Source: CALMEH01 sp964548225 (GTDB lineage Bacteria > Acidobacteriota > Blastocatellia > Pyrinomonadales > Pyrinomonadaceae). Taken from it: a DNA stretch of 64,000 nt. Below are positions 17,099-25,890 of this stretch, in pieces. The notes beneath the pieces are model-generated. The model searched no databases, was not told the DNA's origin, and saw only the letters and a list, made by a program, of their open reading frames with translations. The stretch spans positions 1 through 64,000 of the forward strand of contig CAZJQP010000009.1 of the NCBI GenBank assembly GCA_964548225.1, read 5' to 3'. Made by a program: the position numbers and the translations under genes. The stretch's first letter is position 1; every line of letters begins with the position of its first letter.

Positions 17099-17488
17099 AT
17101 GTCAAATAATATTCCTGAAAATTTACGTTATTCAAAAGACCACGAATGGGTTTTGGTCGAAGGCGATGTCGCCACAATCGGCATCACGGATTACGCACAA
17201 CATTCGCTTGGTGACGTTGTTTATGTTGACTTGCCGCGTTCGGGCGATTCGTTTAATTCGCACGAATCGTTCGGCTCGGTCGAATCGGTGAAAGCCGTTT
17301 CGGAAGTGTTCACTCCCGTTGCGGGAGAAGTAACGGAAGTCAACGAAGCCTTAAACGATGATGCTGAAAAGGTCAATTCCGACCCCTACGGCGAAGCGTG
17401 GTTTATCAAAATCAAAATGTCAAACCCCAACGAAGCTGACAAAATGCTTTCGGCTGAGGAATACGAAGAATACCTTTCAAATCAGTGA
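17099..17488 (+). CDS. gcvH: Glycine cleavage system H protein
   Basis: A 129-residue lipoyl carrier protein. The lipoylated lysine lies in GSVESVKAVSEV; the fold begins with RYSKDHEWV and contains GDVVYVDLP. It shuttles the aminomethyl group between GcvP and GcvT. Length is standard. It sits between gcvT and gcvPA, with repeat-filled spacers of about 80 bases on both sides, so the cluster is one direction but not tightly packed. Confidence 0.97.
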   Translation: MSNNIPENLRYSKDHEWVLVEGDVATIGITDYAQHSLGDVVYVDLPRSGDSFNSHESFGSVESVKAVSEVFTPVAGEVTEVNEALNDDAEKVNSDPYGEAWFIKIKMSNPNEADKMLSAEEYEEYLSNQ

Positions 17489-17561
17489 ACAACTAAAAGT
17501 GAATAGTAAAAAGTTTAAGCATCTTTTTCACTATTCACTTTTCACTTTTCACTTTTCACTA
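17485..17561. repeat. Palindromic AAAGTGAA/TTCACTTT repeat block
   Basis: The left arm overlaps the gcvH stop codon. The right arm holds four tandem TTCACTTT octamers directly before the gcvPA start. Imperfect inverted repeat. Confidence 0.7.
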
Positions 17562-17563
17562 AT

Positions 17564-18910
17564 ATGAGATACATACCAAATTCACCTGAAGAACGGGCGG
17601 AGATGCTCGAAATTGTCGGCTTGAAATCGGCGGATGAACTTTTCCGCTCAATTCCGGCGGATGTTCAATTAAATCGTGCGCTTAATGTTACCGAACCGCT
17701 GGCGGAATCGGAAGTCATCGGCGCGATGGAAGAAATGGCGGCGAAGAATGCGGCGGCGCGAAAGCCTTCGTTTATGGGCGCGGGCGTTTATTCGCATTAC
17801 TCGCCGACGATTGTTGACCATCTGATTCAGCGTTCGGAGTTTTTTACGAGCTACACGCCGTATCAACCCGAAATTTCGCAAGGAACTTTGCAATATATTT
17901 TCGAATTTCAAACTTTAATTGCCCAATTAACCGGAATGGACGTGGCAAATGCTTCGATGTATGACGGCTCGACCGCCACAGCCGAAGCCGTTTTGATGGC
18001 GCAGAGAGTTACGCGGCGCGATAAATTTCTGATTGCCGAAACTGTCCATCCCGAATACGAACAAGTTACGAAAACCTATACACAACACGGAGACTCGTCT
18101 TTTGAAACTCTGGACTTCGACAAAGAAACCGGACGAATTTTAGAATCGGAGTTAGCAAAACTCGACGATAAGACCGCCGCGCTCGTTGTTCAATCACCGA
18201 ACTTCTTCGGTTGCGTCGAAGATTTGCAATATTTAGCCGATAAAGCTCATTCAGTCGGTGCGCTTTTGATTGTTGTTGTAACCGAGGCAATTTCATTCGG
18301 ACTTTTGAAACCTCCCGGCGAATACGGCGCAGATATTGTCGTCGGCGAAGGTCAATCATTCGGTATTCCGATGTCTTTCGGCGGACCGCATCTTGGGTTG
18401 TTTGCCTGTTCGGAAAAATACGTCCGCAATATGCCCGGCAGACTCGCTGGAATCGCCTACGACAAAAACGGAAATCGCGGATTTGTTTTGACTTTAGCAA
18501 CCCGCGAACAACACATCCGCCGCGAAAAAGCAACGTCAAACATTTGCACTAATCAAGGCTTAATCGCACTCGCCGCAACGATTTATATGGAAGCAATGGG
18601 CAAAAAAGGTTTGCAGGAAGTCGCCACCCAAAACGCGCAAAAAGCCGCTTACGCGAAAAAACGAATCTCCGAAATCGAAGGTTTTTCAATTCCTTTTTCG
18701 TCGCCGACATTCAACGAATTCGTCGTCCGTGCGCCGAAATCGGCAACGGAGATTTTAGAAAACCTCCGCACCGAAAAAGAAATCATCGGCGGACTCGCGC
18801 TGTCGAAATATTACTCGGACAGCGAAAACGATTTTCTCGTCTGCGTTACGGAAACGAACACGAAAGCGCAGATTGATAATTTGGTTGAAGGAATCAAAAA
18901 TTTGAAATGA
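17564..18910 (+). CDS. gcvPA: Glycine dehydrogenase (decarboxylating) subunit 1
   Basis: A 448-residue GcvPA, the N-terminal half of the two-subunit P protein. It starts MRYIPNSPEERAEML, the usual opening, and contains FMGAGVYSHYSP, PYQPEISQGTLQ and GEGQSFGIPMSFGGPHLG. It forms the PLP-dependent glycine decarboxylase with GcvPB, which is encoded 2.7 kb downstream with other genes between. The stop codon overlaps the start of a small broken gene (ATGA). Confidence 0.96.
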   Translation: MRYIPNSPEERAEMLEIVGLKSADELFRSIPADVQLNRALNVTEPLAESEVIGAMEEMAAKNAAARKPSFMGAGVYSHYSPTIVDHLIQRSEFFTSYTPYQPEISQGTLQYIFEFQTLIAQLTGMDVANASMYDGSTATAEAVLMAQRVTRRDKFLIAETVHPEYEQVTKTYTQHGDSSFETLDFDKETGRILESELAKLDDKTAALVVQSPNFFGCVEDLQYLADKAHSVGALLIVVVTEAISFGLLKPPGEYGADIVVGEGQSFGIPMSFGGPHLGLFACSEKYVRNMPGRLAGIAYDKNGNRGFVLTLATREQHIRREKATSNICTNQGLIALAATIYMEAMGKKGLQEVATQNAQKAAYAKKRISEIEGFSIPFSSPTFNEFVVRAPKSATEILENLRTEKEIIGGLALSKYYSDSENDFLVCVTETNTKAQIDNLVEGIKNLK

Positions 18911-19106
18911 ACTTCGGTTTTACTGAAATAATACTTATTCTTATTGTTCTGGCAATTCCTTTATTTTAATTGCCGGAATTATTATCTTTGTAATTAAATC
19001 TTTAAAGAACCGACAGAGCTATTCAAAAAAATGTCCGTTCTGCGCCGAAATGATTCAGCCCGAAGCGATTGTTTGCCGTTTTTGCGGTCGAGATTTGGTA
19101 AAATGA
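18907..19106 (+). pseudogene. Frameshifted small membrane zinc-ribbon protein
   Basis: ATG at 18907 overlaps the gcvPA stop. The first frame gives MNFGFTEIILILIVLAIPLF then stops at 18967. One base over, the frame continues with IAGIIIFVIKSLKNR, then CPFCAEM and CRFCGRDLVK, ending at 19106. Adding one T to the TTTT run at 18964-18967 would restore a protein of about 66 residues: one membrane helix plus a CxxC...CxxC zinc ribbon. It is therefore a one-base deletion or a homopolymer sequencing error. Confidence 0.75.
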
Positions 19107-19122
19107 TTTTCGGAGGTATTTT

Positions 19123-19359
19123 ATGGCAAAAATTTTAACTTTTGAGATTCCCGAAAACGAATATCACGAATTTAATGTGTTTCTGAAAATGGCGGTTGAA
19201 GAAATGCGAAAATCGCGTGAGAAAATGAACGCCGACCAAGCGGAAATCGAACGTCTCGACAAATCAATCGAAAATCTGCGAAAAGAAACGGCTGAATATA
19301 AAGCCGAAAGCGATAAGGTTTTGAAAAGATTGGCGGCGATTTTACCGCAAACGGCATAA
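19123..19359 (+). CDS. Small coiled-coil protein
   Basis: A 78-residue protein. It starts MAKILTFEIPENEYHEF and then forms a charged coiled coil (about residues 25-70, rich in E, K and Q). GGAGG lies 7 bases ahead of the ATG, one of the better ribosome sites in the window. It is followed after 3 bases by a second coiled-coil gene, suggesting a two-protein complex. Function is not recognised. Confidence 0.7.
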   Translation: MAKILTFEIPENEYHEFNVFLKMAVEEMRKSREKMNADQAEIERLDKSIENLRKETAEYKAESDKVLKRLAAILPQTA

Positions 19360-19362
19360 TTT

Positions 19363-19653
19363 ATGTGGAAAGATTTAATCGAATTTACAAAATCCGTCTT
19401 CTTTTTACAGCGCGATACTCAGCAAAATAAAGAAGACATCAAAAAGACTGAACAAAATATCGAGAAAAATCAGCAAGACATAAAAGAAATTCGTAAAGAG
19501 TTTTCTCAGCTCGTGCTTGTCGTGGAAAAACTAATGTTCGAGATTCAGCGCGTCAGCGACCGCGAAAACGCCGAAAGAGAAAAACTAGCTCTGCAACTCG
19601 AAAACGAAATGCTGAAATTTGAACGTCGTCTGCCTTCGGGAAAAAATGAATGA
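19363..19653 (+). CDS. Small coiled-coil protein, partner of the preceding gene
   Basis: A 96-residue, highly charged coiled-coil protein: QQNKEDIKKTEQNIEKNQQD shows regular heptads, and the C-terminal half continues the helix. It starts 3 bases after the preceding stop and its end overlaps the next gene by 8 bases, so the three small genes are translated together. No known family recognised. Confidence 0.65.
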   Translation: MWKDLIEFTKSVFFLQRDTQQNKEDIKKTEQNIEKNQQDIKEIRKEFSQLVLVVEKLMFEIQRVSDRENAEREKLALQLENEMLKFERRLPSGKNE

Positions 19654-19819
19654 TTTGGGTTTCATATTTATACATTGCGGCGACCAAATTGTCGGTTGTA
19701 TTTTATTTTTGATTCTTGGTTTGTTGGCTGTTATCGCCTTGCCGCTTGGTTCTATCGTGTTAATTATTTATTTGTTTTACAGGAATCCAAAAGAGGAAAA
19801 CCAAAATGATGAAAAATGA
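19646..19819 (+). CDS. Small membrane protein
   Basis: A 57-residue protein with a long hydrophobic stretch (about residues 12-42, containing CILFLILGLLAVIALPLG) and a polar tail. The start MNDLGF overlaps the preceding stop, and its own end overlaps the aminotransferase start by 14 bases, so coupling is likely. Reading frames this small can be chance, but the overlaps on both sides favour a real gene. Confidence 0.55.
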   Translation: MNDLGFIFIHCGDQIVGCILFLILGLLAVIALPLGSIVLIIYLFYRNPKEENQNDEK

Positions 19820-21140
19820 TTTGGATTATTTCCAAAGTTTTAATCGGCGAAATTTTTTATCTTCCATTGGCAAAGGTTTTGGATTAATGGCGTTATCGTC
19901 CGGCGCGGTGGCTTCGCTTTTTGAAAATTTACAGGCAAAAGTTAAGGAAATCGAACATCTTTCGGCTGAACAAGTTGCGATTGATGAAGATTTTTGGGCG
20001 GTAATTCAGCAAAGTTTTTCGGTAACTCGCGGAATTGTCAATTTGAATAACGGCGGCGTTTCGCCTTCGCCGCGAATGGTTACAGAAGCGTTTGTTCGTT
20101 ACACTTGGCAACAGGAAGACGCAACCGCTTATACGATGTGGCAAATCTTAGAGCCGCAATCGGAAACGATTCGCACGGGTTTGGCGGAGATTTTCGGTTG
20201 CGATGCGGAAGAAATTGCGATTACGAGAAACGCGAGCGAATCGCTCGAAATTTTGTTGATGGGAATGGATTTCAAATCGGGCGATGAAATTCTCTCATCA
20301 ACGCAAGATTATCCGCGAATGTTGACAACTTTGAAACAACGCGAAATGCGCGAAGGTTTGAAGTTGAATTTGATAAAAGTTCCGATTGCGCCCAAAGATG
20401 TGAATGATTTGGCAACACCTTTTGAACGAGCGATTACGCCGCGCACGAAATTGATTTTGATGTCGCATCAAATCAATCTGACGGGACAAATTATGCCTGT
20501 CAAAAAAGTTTGCGAAATGGCGCGAAGCAAAGGAATTGAAACGATTGTTGACGGAGCGCATTCGTTCGCACAGTTTGATTTTAAGCAAGCCGATCTAGGT
20601 TGTGATTATTTCGGAACTTCCCTGCACAAATGGCTTTACGCGCCGAAAGGAACGGGAATGTTGTATGTTCGCAAAGAAAAAATTCCGAAAGTTTGGGCGT
20701 TGATGGCTTCGGAAGATCGAAACAAAAGCGATATTAGAAAATTTGAAGAAATCGGCACGCATTCGGCGGCAATGCGTCTGGCAATCGGCGAAGCGATTTT
20801 GTTTCATAACGCCATCGGCGGAAAACGCAAAGAAGCGAGATTGCGGTATCTTTCGCGTTATTGGATGAACAAATTAAAGAGCGTTCCGAAAGTCGGTTTT
20901 AATACTTCGTTTGACGACGCGCAATCGTGCGCCATCGGAAATTTCAAAATCGAAGGCATTGACCCGGCGCAAATCGGCAGTTATTTGATGGCGAAACACA
21001 AGATTTTTACAACGCCGATTGTCCACGAAGAATTTACCGGCATCCGCATTACGCCGAATGTTTATACGACGCTTTGGGAACTCGACCGATTTTGCGAAAT
21101 CGTTGCCGGAATTGCGAAAAACGGTTTGCCGAAAGCATAA
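19806..21140 (+). CDS. Class V aminotransferase-fold PLP enzyme with Tat-type signal
   Basis: A 444-residue protein. The N-terminus has FNRRNFLSSIGKGFGLMALS, a twin-arginine-type signal, so it is probably exported folded. The PLP enzyme follows: GIVNLNNGGVSPSP, ITRNASESLE, the Asp in VDGAHSFAQ and the PLP lysine in SLHKWLYAPKGTG. This matches the isopenicillin-N-epimerase/cysteine-desulfurase-like branch of class V. The substrate cannot be read from sequence. Its place inside the glycine cleavage cluster might suggest an amino-acid substrate, but that is speculative. Confidence 0.88.
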   Translation: MMKNDLDYFQSFNRRNFLSSIGKGFGLMALSSGAVASLFENLQAKVKEIEHLSAEQVAIDEDFWAVIQQSFSVTRGIVNLNNGGVSPSPRMVTEAFVRYTWQQEDATAYTMWQILEPQSETIRTGLAEIFGCDAEEIAITRNASESLEILLMGMDFKSGDEILSSTQDYPRMLTTLKQREMREGLKLNLIKVPIAPKDVNDLATPFERAITPRTKLILMSHQINLTGQIMPVKKVCEMARSKGIETIVDGAHSFAQFDFKQADLGCDYFGTSLHKWLYAPKGTGMLYVRKEKIPKVWALMASEDRNKSDIRKFEEIGTHSAAMRLAIGEAILFHNAIGGKRKEARLRYLSRYWMNKLKSVPKVGFNTSFDDAQSCAIGNFKIEGIDPAQIGSYLMAKHKIFTTPIVHEEFTGIRITPNVYTTLWELDRFCEIVAGIAKNGLPKA

Positions 21141-21143
21141 AAT

Positions 21144-21599
21144 ATGAGCCAAATCTTTGAAAAAACATTTCACGTCGGCTGGGCGCAGGTAGATTTTAAC
21201 GGGCATTTGGGAAACACTTCGTTTATGGATTTGGCGGTTGATGTGCGAATGTTTTTCTTTACGGAAAACGGTTTTTCAGTAAAAGAATTTCAGCGTCAAA
21301 GATTCGGTCCGGTGATTTTGAAAGACGAAATCGAGTATTACAAAGAAATGTATCTGCTCGACAAAATTCGCATCACTTTTCAAGGTGCGGGCTTGAGCGA
21401 AGACGCTTCGCGCTTTAAAGTCCGCAACGAATTTTTCCGCGAAGACGGCAAACTTGCGGCGCGGCTGAACACAATCGGCGGTTGGCTCGATTTTGATAAA
21501 AGAAAACTTATCGTGCCGCCCGTAGAACTTGCAGACGCAATGCGAAATCTGGCGCGAACCGAAGATTTTGAAGTTTTACAGACGATTATAAAAAGTTAA
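21144..21599 (+). CDS. Acyl-CoA thioesterase, hotdog fold (4HBT type)
   Basis: A 151-residue single hotdog-domain protein. VDFNGHLGNTSFMDLAVDV carries the aspartate and NGH pattern typical of 4-hydroxybenzoyl-CoA-type thioesterases. It starts 3 bases after the aminotransferase stop and ends 2 bases before gcvPB, so it is part of the same transcript. Substrate unknown. Confidence 0.85.
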   Translation: MSQIFEKTFHVGWAQVDFNGHLGNTSFMDLAVDVRMFFFTENGFSVKEFQRQRFGPVILKDEIEYYKEMYLLDKIRITFQGAGLSEDASRFKVRNEFFREDGKLAARLNTIGGWLDFDKRKLIVPPVELADAMRNLARTEDFEVLQTIIKS

Positions 21600-21601
21600 T
21601 T

Positions 21602-23125
21602 ATGAGCATTAAAAAAGTTACACAACATCCATCGCAAAACGAAGGCTTGATTTTCGAGCGTTCACAGACGGGCAGAGTCGGTTATCGTTTGCCGAAATTA
21701 GACGTTGACGAAACGAATTTAGACGAAATTATTCCGTCGGAGTTAAGGCGCGATGATGATTTAGAAGGCGTGCCGGAAGTTTCGGAAGTTGACGTAATTC
21801 GGCATTTTACGCGCATTTCGACGTGGAATTATTCGATTGATTTGGGAATGTATCCGCTCGGCTCTTGCACGATGAAATATAATTCGCGGCTGAATGAAAA
21901 AACGGCGCGGATTGCCGGATTTGCCGGACTTCATCCGCTTGCGCCCGAAAGCGAATCGCAAGGCGCACTCGAGTTAATTTATAAATTGCAAGAAGATTTG
22001 GCAGAAATTACGGGCTTGCCGGGCGTTTCTCTGCAACCTGCCGCCGGAGCGCAGGGCGAAATGACGGGCGTAATGCTGATTCGCGCATTTTTGGACAAAC
22101 GCGACGGTGAAGCGTCAAAAGAACGGCGCGTAATGCTTATTCCCGATTCGGCACACGGAACAAATCCCGCGTCTGCCGCACTTGCAGGTTTTACCGTTAA
22201 AACGATTCGTTCAACCAATGAAGGTTTGACCGATTTAGAGCATTTGAAGGAGCTTTGCGAACAAGGCGGAGTTGCCGGATTGATGCTCACGAATCCAAAC
22301 ACAGTCGGCACTTTCGAGAAAAACATCAAGGAAATCTGCACAATTATTCACGACGCAGGTGGTTTGGTTTATATGGACGGCGCGAATATGAACGCGCTCG
22401 TCGGCGTGGCGCGTCCGGGCGATATGGGCGTTGATGTGATTCATTTGAACTTGCACAAAACATTTTCGACACCGCACGGCGGCGGCGGTCCGGGTTGCGG
22501 ACCTTGTTGCTGTTCGGCGGAACTGCAACCGTTTCTGCCTACCCCAAGAATTGAAAAAGACGGCGAGAATTACAAATTAAATTACGACGCACCGGAATCA
22601 ATCGGTCGCGTCAAAGCGTTTTTCGGCAATTTCGGAATGATGGTTCGCGCCCTTTCCTATATCTACACGCACGGCGACACCGGCTTGCGCGAAGCCACCG
22701 AAGCCGCCGTTTTGAATGCGCGTTACGTCAGCGAAAAATTAAAAGACGACTTCGACAAACCGTTCGACTCCGACCCGATGCACGAAGTAATCTTTTCGCA
22801 CAAAAAACAATCACCTAACGGTGTTCACACGCTCGACATCGCCAAACGTCTAATTGATTACGGCTTTCACCCGATGACGATTTATTTCCCGCTCATCGTC
22901 GAAGGCGCAATGCTCATCGAACCGACCGAATCAGTCGGCAGACAAGATTTGGACGCTTTTATCGAAGCAATGCAGTCCATCAACGAAGAAGCGCAAACCA
23001 ATCCGCAACTCGTCATTGACTCGCCGCACACGACACGAATCGGTCGCTTGGACGAAGCGACTGCCGCGAGAAAACCCGTTTTGCGCTGGAAACCCGAAGG
23101 CGAAGCGACAGCGAAGACAGCATAA
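21602..23125 (+). CDS. gcvPB: Glycine dehydrogenase (decarboxylating) subunit 2
   Basis: A 507-residue GcvPB carrying the PLP site. VIRHFTRISTWNYSID and DLGMYPLGSCTMKYN are hallmark segments, and the PLP lysine lies in HLNLHKTFSTPHGGGGPG. It pairs with GcvPA. It starts 2 bases after the thioesterase stop. A restriction-modification locus begins 8 bases downstream on the same strand. Confidence 0.97.
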   Translation: MSIKKVTQHPSQNEGLIFERSQTGRVGYRLPKLDVDETNLDEIIPSELRRDDDLEGVPEVSEVDVIRHFTRISTWNYSIDLGMYPLGSCTMKYNSRLNEKTARIAGFAGLHPLAPESESQGALELIYKLQEDLAEITGLPGVSLQPAAGAQGEMTGVMLIRAFLDKRDGEASKERRVMLIPDSAHGTNPASAALAGFTVKTIRSTNEGLTDLEHLKELCEQGGVAGLMLTNPNTVGTFEKNIKEICTIIHDAGGLVYMDGANMNALVGVARPGDMGVDVIHLNLHKTFSTPHGGGGPGCGPCCCSAELQPFLPTPRIEKDGENYKLNYDAPESIGRVKAFFGNFGMMVRALSYIYTHGDTGLREATEAAVLNARYVSEKLKDDFDKPFDSDPMHEVIFSHKKQSPNGVHTLDIAKRLIDYGFHPMTIYFPLIVEGAMLIEPTESVGRQDLDAFIEAMQSINEEAQTNPQLVIDSPHTTRIGRLDEATAARKPVLRWKPEGEATAKTA

Positions 23126-23133
23126 CAACTTTT

Positions 23134-24252
23134 ATGAGTAAAGAGTTTCGGCTTGGAGAATTATTTTGCGGACCCGGCGGCATCGCGCTCGGTGCGAAAA
23201 TGGCTTCGTGTGCGGGTAATCCGACCGATTATCGCATCACTCACGCTTGGGCAACCGATTACGACAAAGACACTTGCGAAACATTCCGAAACAATATTTG
23301 TCCCGAAAGCAAAAATTCGGTTGTTCACGCCGATATTCGCAAACTCGACATTCGACGGCTCGAAAAGATTTCCGGCATTGACGCGCTCGCTTTTGGTTTT
23401 CCGTGCAATGATTTCAGCATCGTCGGCGAACAGAAAGGTATTGACGGTGTTTTCGGACCACTTTATCAATACGGCATTGATGTTTTAACTCATTTCAAGC
23501 CGTCTTGGTTTTTAGCCGAAAACGTCGGCGGTTTGCGAAATTCAAACGATGGCAACGCTTTTCAAACAATTCTCGATAAAATGTATGACGCAGGCTATGA
23601 AACCGTGCCGCATCTCTACAAATTCGAGCAATACGGCGTGCCGCAAGCCCGACATCGCATTATAATCGTCGGCATCAGAAGAGATTTAAACGTAAAGTTC
23701 CGCGTTCCTTCGCCTGCGCCTTTCAGCGATTTAGATAATACCTGCAAAAACGCAATCGAAAATCCGCCGATTCCGACTAACGCACAAAACCACGAACTAA
23801 CCAATCAATCGCAAGCCGTCGTCGAAAGATTGAAATTTATCAAGCCGGGCGAAAACGCATTTACCGCCGATTTGCCCGAAGAATTGCAATTAAACGTCAA
23901 AGGCGCGAAAATCAGTCAGATTTACAAACGATTAGACCCTACAAAACCATCTTATACCGTTACAGGAAGCGGCGGCGGCGGAACGCACGTTTATCATTGG
24001 AAAGAACCACGCGCATTAACCAACCGCGAACGCGCCCGCTTGCAAACTTTTCCCGACGATTTCGTTTTTTGCGGCTCAAAGGAAAGTGTTAGAAAACAAA
24101 TAGGAATGGCTGTTCCGCCAAAAGGCGCGGCAATTATTTTTCAGGCGATATTGTATAGTTTTGCAGGAATTAACTATCATTCCGTAAATTCTAGTTGGAA
24201 TGCCGAATCTATTAGGAAAGAAAAAAAGCAAATGTCTTTGTTTGCAATCTAA
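23134..24252 (+). CDS. DNA (cytosine-5) methyltransferase, type II restriction-modification
   Basis: A 372-residue C5-methyltransferase. Motif I is ELFCGPGGIALG. The catalytic motif IV is FGFPCNDFS, with PCN where most family members have PCQ. Motif VI is AENVGG, motif VIII QARHRIIIVG, and motif X GMAVPP. The target-recognition region is about 190-310. It protects DNA from the adjacent nuclease by methylating cytosine in an unknown site. It begins 8 bases after gcvPB, so the system may use the gcv transcript. The next gene starts 20 bases later. Confidence 0.92.
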   Translation: MSKEFRLGELFCGPGGIALGAKMASCAGNPTDYRITHAWATDYDKDTCETFRNNICPESKNSVVHADIRKLDIRRLEKISGIDALAFGFPCNDFSIVGEQKGIDGVFGPLYQYGIDVLTHFKPSWFLAENVGGLRNSNDGNAFQTILDKMYDAGYETVPHLYKFEQYGVPQARHRIIIVGIRRDLNVKFRVPSPAPFSDLDNTCKNAIENPPIPTNAQNHELTNQSQAVVERLKFIKPGENAFTADLPEELQLNVKGAKISQIYKRLDPTKPSYTVTGSGGGGTHVYHWKEPRALTNRERARLQTFPDDFVFCGSKESVRKQIGMAVPPKGAAIIFQAILYSFAGINYHSVNSSWNAESIRKEKKQMSLFAI

Positions 24253-24271
24253 TTTAGAAAACTCAAAAGAG

Positions 24272-25282
24272 ATGCGAAAGAAAACCGAAAAACAATTAAT
24301 TCTCGAACAAATTATACAAACCTTGCCGGATATTTCAGTTGAGCAAGCAGATAAATTATATTCATCGTCAAAATTAGGCGGCGAACTTGGAAAATATAAT
24401 TCTGCTCAAGAATGGCTTAATGAAAGATTTCTGCCTAATGTTGTCATATTAACAAGAGATGATTACATTTTGGCACTTACTCAAGCGTTAAGAATTGCGC
24501 CTAAGTTAGCAGGAACTGATTTTGGGACAACGCGACAGCGCGATTTAGGACAACTTTGGACTGATACGGCGAGAGGCTTTCTCGGTGAAATTGCTTTTGC
24601 CCGACTTTTGAATAAAAGATTTGGATTAAAACTTGAAATGGATTATAGCGTCGGGGCTGTTTCAGAGTATCTTAATTCAGATGTAAAAAGCATTACTGAT
24701 AAAGAAGGCGTTTCGTATGAATTAAAATATAATATCAGCATCAAGACGACTAAATTCAATGGTATTTGGCTTGATATTCCGGGCGCACAAATCAGTCATT
24801 CAAATGTATTTTTCCTAATAAAACTGGGAATTGAAAGAGAGCATTTCGTTTCGTTTTTGAAGGACATCAGTTTTGTCAAAGATAAACTTTTGCCACAGGC
24901 AATTTTATTAGGCGCGATTAACCAAAAGGAAGCGGACGAGCTTTGGGAAAGTTTGCCGATTTTTCGCAACATTGCTTGTTACGTTTGCGGATTTATAGAT
25001 GATGATAGCGTCGCTAAATATAACAATGTGCCTTGCGGTTTCCGTGAACTTTTTACACGGGAAAAAGTTAGTAAAGATAAATTTGAGGTAAGTGAATATA
25101 TTGGTTGGATTAGAAAAGGAAAACCTGATAATCTGCCAGCACAACTCGAAGGTAAAAGCGAATTCACTTCCATTGGAAATTTTACTGCCTCAAATGACCA
25201 TTTTATTTCAAACATTGGATTGTTGAAAAATTCCGAAAGTGATTGGAGAACTTTTTTAAGTAAAGTTTTAGAGGTTGAATAA
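24272..25282 (+). CDS. Probable type II restriction endonuclease
   Basis: A 336-residue protein next to the cytosine methyltransferase. A PD-(D/E)xK-like core is visible: GFLGEIAFARLL (a helix often preceding the core), NSDV, and YNISIKTTKFNGIWLDIP, where the KxK follows a beta strand. It recalls the NgoBV/NlaIV-type nucleases, but I cannot confirm that. The start MRKKTEKQL (24272) is chosen over an in-frame ATG at 24200 that overlaps the methyltransferase. Base composition is more AT-rich than the gcv genes, consistent with acquisition. Confidence 0.72.
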   Translation: MRKKTEKQLILEQIIQTLPDISVEQADKLYSSSKLGGELGKYNSAQEWLNERFLPNVVILTRDDYILALTQALRIAPKLAGTDFGTTRQRDLGQLWTDTARGFLGEIAFARLLNKRFGLKLEMDYSVGAVSEYLNSDVKSITDKEGVSYELKYNISIKTTKFNGIWLDIPGAQISHSNVFFLIKLGIEREHFVSFLKDISFVKDKLLPQAILLGAINQKEADELWESLPIFRNIACYVCGFIDDDSVAKYNNVPCGFRELFTREKVSKDKFEVSEYIGWIRKGKPDNLPAQLEGKSEFTSIGNFTASNDHFISNIGLLKNSESDWRTFLSKVLEVE

Positions 25283-25597
25283 ATGAAGATTGGTAAAATA
25301 TCATCTCTTACGAAAAAACTTCCGGCGCAAGCGGTTGTTATTGAATTACTTGATAAACAATCCAACCATCTCGCCTTTATTGCGTGTCGGCACGAAAAGG
25401 TTTTTGCGCTTTTTGATTCTGACAATGACCGCAACACGAGTCATTTTTTGGAAGAAATTTCAAATTTTGAAGCCGAAATTTTGCACGAATATTTTCGACT
25501 TGATAATGATTTGGAAAAAAGTTTCGGCGGTTGGACGGGCAAACTAATCGTTACGGGTGCGAACTCCGAAATCATTCATTACGAATGTCCTGCGTAA
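25283..25597 (+). CDS. Unknown protein, third gene of the restriction-modification locus
   Basis: A 104-residue protein beginning MKIGKISSLTKKLPAQAV, directly after the endonuclease stop codon with no gap, so it is probably co-translated. It has alternating strands and helices and no membrane segment. I do not recognise a family. It could be a controller, inhibitor or accessory subunit of the restriction system; nothing in the sequence decides this. No helix-turn-helix pattern was seen. Confidence 0.65.
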   Translation: MKIGKISSLTKKLPAQAVVIELLDKQSNHLAFIACRHEKVFALFDSDNDRNTSHFLEEISNFEAEILHEYFRLDNDLEKSFGGWTGKLIVTGANSEIIHYECPA

Positions 25598-25613
25598 GCT
25601 GGAAAAAAAACTC

Positions 25614-25642
25614 TTGACATTGCGGCTGAAATAAATTAAATT
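25614..25642 (+). promoter_or_regulatory. Sigma-70-type promoter candidate
   Basis: TTGACA (25614-25619) is a consensus -35 box; TAAATT (25637-25642) follows after 17 bases. Transcription from here would give the gene at 25909 a long leader made of the ~20-bp repeats. Confidence 0.45.
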
Positions 25643-25647
25643 TTTTG

Positions 25648-25890
25648 TGAAATTTGCCGCCAACAGATGAAATTCGTGAAAAACGGGTGAAATTCGTGAA
25701 AAACGAGTGGAATTTGTGAAAAACGGGCGAAATTTGCCGCTGACAGATTGGAAGGCGGGAAAAACATTCGGGAATTCGCCGCCGACGGGTGAAAATGTTA
25801 CGAAAACAGATGAAATTTGCCGCCGACATTGTGAAATTCGAGGCTGACACGCCGAAATTCGAGACAGACACCGCGTTACGAGTGAAAAAC
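25648..25890. repeat. Degenerate ~20-bp tandem repeats
   Basis: About eleven units of 20-22 bp start with GAAATTCG or GAAATTTG followed by either TGAAAAAC or CCGCCGACA. The first three full units after 25668 are nearly identical; later ones drift. No spacers, so this is not CRISPR. Confidence 0.75.

Noticed and set aside
25648..25890. Possible CRISPR array
   Set aside because: Units are contiguous and degenerate with no unique spacers, and there are no cas genes in the window. The same applies to 28356-28586.
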